Part shown: positions 6,204 to 9,642 of the stretch, piece by piece
How positions within the stretch are numbered: position 1 is the first letter of the stretch
Layout of the letters: each line of letters begins with the position of its first letter
Assembly: GCA_900753295.1 (NCBI GenBank)
Contig: CAADYQ010000061.1
Span: 1-9,642, forward strand
Direction of reading: 5' to 3'
Length of the DNA stretch: 9,642 bases
Source: Clostridia bacterium
GTDB lineage: Bacteria > Bacillota > Clostridia > Oscillospirales > CAG-272
Notes under the pieces: generated by a model
What the model was told of the DNA's origin: nothing
What the model saw: only the letters and a program-made list of their open reading frames with translations
The model's database searches: none
Program-made: the position numbers and the translations under genes

Positions 6204-6896
6204 ATGAAAAACACGGATACCGAACGCGAACGCGCCCGTAGGATAACCGATGCACTTGCGGAGCGCTATCCCGAGGCGATCTGCTCGCTGCGATATGACG
6301 GAGAGCCATGGAAGCTCCTTATAATGGGCAGGCTTTCGGCGCAGTGCACCGATGCTCGCGTGAATATAGTTTCGCAGGAGCTTTTTGACCGCTTTCCGAC
6401 GGCTCGCGCCGTTGCCGATGCACCGCTTGAGGAGCTTGAGGCGATCGTCCGCCCGTGCGGGCTTTTCCGCACCAAGGCGGCGGATATCAAGGAGGCGTGC
6501 CGCATGCTCTGCGATGAGTACGGCGGCGTTCTGCCGGATAAAATGGAGGAGCTTCTGCGCCTTCCCGGTGTCGGACGCAAGGTGGCAAATCTGCTTCTCG
6601 GCGATATCTACGGTCTTCCCGGCATCGTAGCGGATACGCACTGCATCCGTATATGCGGCAGGCTGGGGTTCTATCCCGCCGATATGCGCGACCCGGTAAA
6701 GACCGAGCGCATAATGTCCGGTCTTATCGAGCCGGGCGAGCAGAGCGACTTCTGCCACCGGCTGGTGCTGTTCGGGCGCGACGTATGCCGCGCACGCGAC
6801 CCCGCGTGCGGGGAATGTCCGCTTGCCGCCGCGGGACTTTGCACATGGCGCGACACAGCCGGCGAGGGGGATAAAACCCGCCGGGGAAAGTCTTAA
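6204..6896 (+). CDS. nth: Endonuclease III (DNA glycosylase / AP lyase)
   Basis: Bifunctional base-excision repair enzyme that removes oxidised pyrimidines and nicks at the abasic site. The 230-residue protein shows LSAQCTD (44-50), the helix-hairpin-helix LPGVGRKVANLLLG (120-133) with the Schiff-base Lys126, and VADTHCIRICGRLG (142-155) with the conserved Asp144. The C-terminal [4Fe-4S] site is Cys195-x6-Cys202-x2-Cys205-x7-Cys213. The last spacing is x5 in the E. coli enzyme, so two residues are inserted here. GGAGG nine bases upstream of 6204 supports the start. The gene lies 44 bp after the surface protein and behind its terminator, so it depends on read-through or on a promoter I cannot identify in the short gap. 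Confidence 0.95.
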   Translation: MKNTDTERERARRITDALAERYPEAICSLRYDGEPWKLLIMGRLSAQCTDARVNIVSQELFDRFPTARAVADAPLEELEAIVRPCGLFRTKAADIKEACRMLCDEYGGVLPDKMEELLRLPGVGRKVANLLLGDIYGLPGIVADTHCIRICGRLGFYPADMRDPVKTERIMSGLIEPGEQSDFCHRLVLFGRDVCRARDPACGECPLAAAGLCTWRDTAGEGDKTRRGKS

Positions 6897-6932
6897 AATT
6901 ATAATTTACAAACAGTTTAACAAAAAATAAGC

Positions 6933-6979
6933 TCCGCAAGGTACAATAATGCCGAAAAGGACATATTGCACCTTGCGGA
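6933..6979. repeat. Long imperfect inverted repeat between nth and moxR
   Basis: TCCGCAAGGTACAATA (6933-6948) and TATTGCACCTTGCGGA (6964-6979) form 16 paired positions with a single A/C mismatch around a 15-base loop. On the plus strand no U-run follows. On the minus strand the repeat is followed by an AT-rich stretch with six T in a row (complement of the A-run near 6922-6927). The right arm contains the -35 box of the predicted moxR promoter. It may be an operator, an nth 3' hairpin, or one copy of a dispersed palindromic element. Confidence 0.6.
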
Positions 6980-7001
6980 TATCTATATATTATGCTATAA
7001 T
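6973..7001 (+). promoter_or_regulatory. Predicted promoter of the moxR-DUF58 operon
   Basis: TTGCGG (6973-6978) and TATAAT (6996-7001) are separated by 17 bp, with TGC immediately before the -10 making an extended -10. The -35 box is embedded in the right arm of the 6933-6979 inverted repeat. Predicted transcription start is near 7008, giving an unusually long leader of about 120 nt. Confidence 0.6.
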
Positions 7002-7007
7002 ATTTAT

Positions 7008-7129
7008 TACTACAATAATATGTCGGTTCCGCCGCGACGCCTTGGGTATTTGTCGATAAACTACAGATATGGGTGCCGCGGCGTGTCGGAATATTACGAT
7101 GATCGCTTCACAGAACAGGAGACATGAGC
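7008..7129 (+). other. Long 5' leader of moxR with possible secondary structure
   Basis: The stretch between the predicted start site and the moxR ATG encodes no protein I can support. TTCCG (7027-7031) can pair with CGGAA (7087-7091), and the neighbouring CCGCG (7032-7036) with CGCGG (7077-7081), leaving five unpaired bases on the right side. I recognise no known riboswitch. The 9-bp word TACAATAAT occurs at 7011-7019 and also in the upstream inverted repeat (6942-6950). Confidence 0.25.
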
Positions 7130-8119
7130 ATGAACACAGAAATTCAAAAAAACACCGCGGGCACGCCGGATGCCGCTGCCTGTCACGACAGGATCGGCAC
7201 GGTTATCGCCGAGATCGAAAATGTTATAGTAGGTAAGCGCACCGAGATAGTCATGCTTATGACTGCGTTGCTTTCCGGCTCGCACGTCCTTATCGAGGAT
7301 GTTCCCGGCACCGGTAAAACCACGCTTGCCGCGGCAATGGCTAAGGCTACGGGACTTGAATTCCGCCGCGCGCAGTTCACGCCCGACGTTATGGCGTCGG
7401 ATATCACCGGCTTCAACGTTTACAACCGTCAGCGCGAGGAATTTGAATTCCGCCGCGGACTTGTAATGTGCAATCTTCTGCTTGCCGATGAAATAAACCG
7501 TGCGTCGCCCAAAACGCAATCGGCGTTGCTTGAGGCGATGGAGGAGGCGCGCGTTACCGTTGACGGCGTGACATACGATATTCCCGATCCCTTTATGGTA
7601 ATAGCAACGCAGAACCCTACGGGATATGTCGGAACATACCCGCTGCCCGAGGCGCAGCTCGACCGCTTTGCGCTCAAGATAAACATGGGATATCCGTCTC
7701 AGGAGGACGAGCTGAACATACTTCGCGCCCGCCGCGGAGAGAATCCGCTTGACCGCGTTGCGGCAGTGATAAGCGCGGACGATGTGCGCGAGCTGAGGCG
7801 CGAGGCGGCATCGGTGGAGGTGGACGAGGAGCTTTACCGCTACATCGTTCAGCTTATCGCGGCAACGCGCAAGCATCCCTCTCTCGCGCTCGGCGCCAGC
7901 CCGCGTGCCTCGGTCGCGCTCATGCGCCTCTCGCAGGCATATGCGCTGATACGCGGACGCGCGTACGTTCTGCCCGAGGATATCGGTGCGATCTTCCGTT
8001 CCGCTATCGCGCACAGGCTCATGCTCCGTCAGGAAGCAAAGCTGCGCGGCGTGCGTGCCGATGATGTTCTGGGCGAGATACTTCGCACGGTAACGGTCCC
8101 CTATAAGGGAAAACGCTGA
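7130..8119 (+). CDS. moxR: MoxR family AAA+ ATPase
   Basis: Cytoplasmic AAA+ ATPase of the MoxR class, thought to act as a chaperone-like remodeller of VWA or DUF58 partner proteins. In the 329-residue protein I see Walker A in EDVPGTGKTT (56-65, Lys63), Walker B LLLADEIN (116-123, Asp120/Glu121), sensor 1 ATQNP (159-163, Asn162) and sensor 2 GASPRAS (256-261 area, Arg259). The segment QFTPDVMASDITGFNVYN (82-99) is typical of the MoxR clade. The start could be ATG 7124 or ATG 7130; AGGAG at 7117-7121 lies only two bases from the first and eight from the second, so I chose 7130. The stop is five bases before the DUF58 start, consistent with translational coupling. No signal peptide or membrane segment is present. 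Confidence 0.93.
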   Translation: MNTEIQKNTAGTPDAAACHDRIGTVIAEIENVIVGKRTEIVMLMTALLSGSHVLIEDVPGTGKTTLAAAMAKATGLEFRRAQFTPDVMASDITGFNVYNRQREEFEFRRGLVMCNLLLADEINRASPKTQSALLEAMEEARVTVDGVTYDIPDPFMVIATQNPTGYVGTYPLPEAQLDRFALKINMGYPSQEDELNILRARRGENPLDRVAAVISADDVRELRREAASVEVDEELYRYIVQLIAATRKHPSLALGASPRASVALMRLSQAYALIRGRAYVLPEDIGAIFRSAIAHRLMLRQEAKLRGVRADDVLGEILRTVTVPYKGKR

Positions 8120-8124
8120 TAAAG

Positions 8125-9606
8125 ATGTCGGAAGGAAAAGCAAAGAAGGGCGGGGAAGCCGCCGCGCGTCCGCGCAGGACGCTTACGCTCACCCGGCGCG
8201 CGCCGATCTATGCGGTGCTGTGGGTCGGGGCGCTGATATTTACGCAGGCATTGCGCTCAACCGCGTCAAACATATTTTTTACCTTTGTGGTCATGCTGCC
8301 GCCGGTGGCGCTCGTCTATCTTTTGATAGCGCGCTCCGCGCTCAAGGTGAGCATGCTCTCCGAGCATGGCAAAGTCGAAAAACACGCACCGTACAGCTAT
8401 GATTTCCGCGTTATAAACGAATCTGTCATCGCATTTCCGTTCACCGAGGCAGTGCTCGTGCTTCCGCAAAGCAACGCGGTGCGGTGCAGTGAACGGACGG
8501 CTAAAATATCAATGTCGCCGCGCGAGTCGTACAATGTGAAAAATACGGTGCGCTTCCGTTTTCGCGGCACATACGAGATAGGCGTGCGCTGTTTTTACGT
8601 GTACGATCTTTTCCGTATACTCTGTCTGCGCATAGACGTAAACAATTTTGAATCGGTAGAGGTGCTGCCGCGCCGACTGGGAATAGCCAACGATGACAGC
8701 CGCACGGCATCGGATTCCGCCAAGCGCACGGTAAAGCTGCCGCACAGCTATGACAAGCTGGAGGTCAGCGATGTGCGCGAGTACCGGCTGGGTGATACGC
8801 TCAAAAGCATACACTGGAACCTTTCCTCAAAAAGCGAGGATCTTGTGGTGCGCGACTACAACACCGGCACTACCGACATCAGTTGTATTTACTGCGATAT
8901 GACCGCGCATTTTCCCGATGAACCGCCGCGGCGCAACGCGGATGATGACGATGACGAGTCTGTCGCGCCGAAAAAGGAAAGCAAAAATAAAAAGAAGAAA
9001 AAAACCGATAAAGGCAAAAAGCACGCCGAGGCATCCGACGCTCCTGCCGAAAACAGCGCCGAGAACGCCGCCATGCTGCTTGCCGATGACGAATACTATG
9101 CCGACATGAACGAGTTCTGCGCCGACGGCGTTGTGGAGCTTACCATAGCGGCGGTATTGCGCGAGCTGCGCTCCGGCAACGCGGTAAGGCTTATGTGGTT
9201 CGACGAACGCGCCGTGCTTGGGGCGTTTGCGTACGAGTTTACCGAGCCGGAGGATTTTGAGCTGGTATTCGATCTTTTTGCTACCGCGCCGCTCGTGCGC
9301 GGTAATGAGCGCCGTCCCGTTACCGAGCTTGCCGCAATGCAGCGCGATACAGACGGACTGCGCAGTATATATGTCGTTCCCGCGCTTGACGGCGCAACGC
9401 TTGCCGCACTTTGCGGAGATCACGGCGTCTCAAGCGCCGACAGGTCTGCCGAGGTAATGCTTTACGATCCCGCAGAGCGCTATTATGACGCACTTGAGCA
9501 CCTGCACTATATCGACGGCTGTCGTGTGCAGCTCGCCGAAAACGGCGCGGCGCTCACGACACACGGAACAAAATCAGAAGAAAGGTACGGTGGGGAGCAT
9601 GTCTGA
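8125..9606 (+). CDS. DUF58 domain membrane protein
   Basis: A 493-residue partner of the upstream MoxR ATPase; the pairing is one of the most conserved moxR contexts. A basic N-terminus is followed by two membrane segments (about 28-43 and 49-69), then a beta-rich region (about 72-190). The DUF58 signature is VREYRLGDTLKSIHWNLSSK (217-236), matching the family's REYxxGDxxxxIhW pattern. After it the chain enters the VWA-like part at ISCIYCDMTAHF (252-263), where the metal-site DxSxS appears as DMTAH and is probably degenerate. A charged low-complexity insert (about 264-318: acidic run DDDDDE, then a Lys-rich run) interrupts this part. The ribosome site is weak (AAGGGA, 14 bases upstream), suggesting coupling to moxR translation. 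The stop overlaps the next start by 8 nt. Confidence 0.88.
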   Translation: MSEGKAKKGGEAAARPRRTLTLTRRAPIYAVLWVGALIFTQALRSTASNIFFTFVVMLPPVALVYLLIARSALKVSMLSEHGKVEKHAPYSYDFRVINESVIAFPFTEAVLVLPQSNAVRCSERTAKISMSPRESYNVKNTVRFRFRGTYEIGVRCFYVYDLFRILCLRIDVNNFESVEVLPRRLGIANDDSRTASDSAKRTVKLPHSYDKLEVSDVREYRLGDTLKSIHWNLSSKSEDLVVRDYNTGTTDISCIYCDMTAHFPDEPPRRNADDDDDESVAPKKESKNKKKKKTDKGKKHAEASDAPAENSAENAAMLLADDEYYADMNEFCADGVVELTIAAVLRELRSGNAVRLMWFDERAVLGAFAYEFTEPEDFELVFDLFATAPLVRGNERRPVTELAAMQRDTDGLRSIYVVPALDGATLAALCGDHGVSSADRSAEVMLYDPAERYYDALEHLHYIDGCRVQLAENGAALTTHGTKSEERYGGEHV

Positions 9607-9642
9607 CGAAGAACGCATTGAAAACGAAGTGTCCGCGGATAA
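9599..9642 (+). CDS. Start of a third gene in the moxR-DUF58 operon (cut by window edge)
   Basis: ATG at 9599 overlaps the DUF58 stop by 8 nt in another frame and is preceded by GGGGAG (9592-9597), a suitable though close ribosome site. Fourteen codons are visible (MSDEERIENEVSAD), acidic and without recognisable motif. In many moxR-DUF58 operons the next gene is a transglutaminase-like membrane protein, so that is the expected identity, but nothing in the visible residues proves it. Confidence 0.6.
   Translation, partial: MSDEERIENEVSAD

Noticed and set aside
5829..6758. Minus-strand frame of 309 codons over the surface protein and nth
   Set aside because: Its low-complexity stretch is the reverse reading of the ETKP repeat, and it spans two supported genes and a terminator.
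7094..8143. Open frame of 349 codons antisense to moxR
   Set aside because: The plus strand carries complete AAA+ motifs. The antisense product has no recognisable domain.

Overview
The window looks like chromosomal DNA of a GC-rich Gram-positive member of the Clostridia (Bacillota), plausibly an Oscillospirales-like gut lineage. Supporting this are Shine-Dalgarno sites of the AGGAGG type, a maf-mreB pair, lipoproteins with Thr/Pro/Glu-rich linkers, a surface protein with a C-terminal membrane anchor, and sigma-A type promoters with extended -10 elements. The taxonomic call is inference. There is no tRNA, rRNA, CRISPR array, transposase or integrase, and no stretch above 300 bases lacks a gene.

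Left part, minus strand (1-1466): a tight operon dut - maf - mreB (mreB runs off the left edge) combines nucleotide-pool sanitation with cell-shape control. A promoter with an extended -10 lies just upstream of dut. The divergent intergenic region (1467-1688) also carries the promoter of the plus-strand genes.

Centre, plus strand (1689-4977): a small heavy-metal-associated (HMA) domain protein is followed after 11 nt by two tandem paralogous lipoproteins that resemble ABC-transporter solute-binding proteins, with no permease or ATPase gene beside them. A hairpin terminator follows. This HMA plus twin-lipoprotein cassette is the least conventional part of the window.

Next (5070-6188): a stand-alone gene with a textbook consensus promoter (TTGACA-17-TATAAT) overlapped by a perfect inverted repeat encodes an exported protein. 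It has a probable beta-sandwich domain, ten ETKP-type tetrapeptide repeats, and a GCGS-transmembrane-RRKK tail. Its terminator begins inside its own last codons.

Right part, plus strand: nth (endonuclease III) is followed by a 233-bp regulatory gap with a long imperfect inverted repeat overlapping a promoter -35 box. Then comes a moxR - DUF58 operon and the first codons of a third gene. In this type of operon a MoxR AAA+ ATPase works with DUF58/VWA-like membrane proteins, often with a transglutaminase-like protein, in envelope-related or protein-maturation roles that remain poorly defined.
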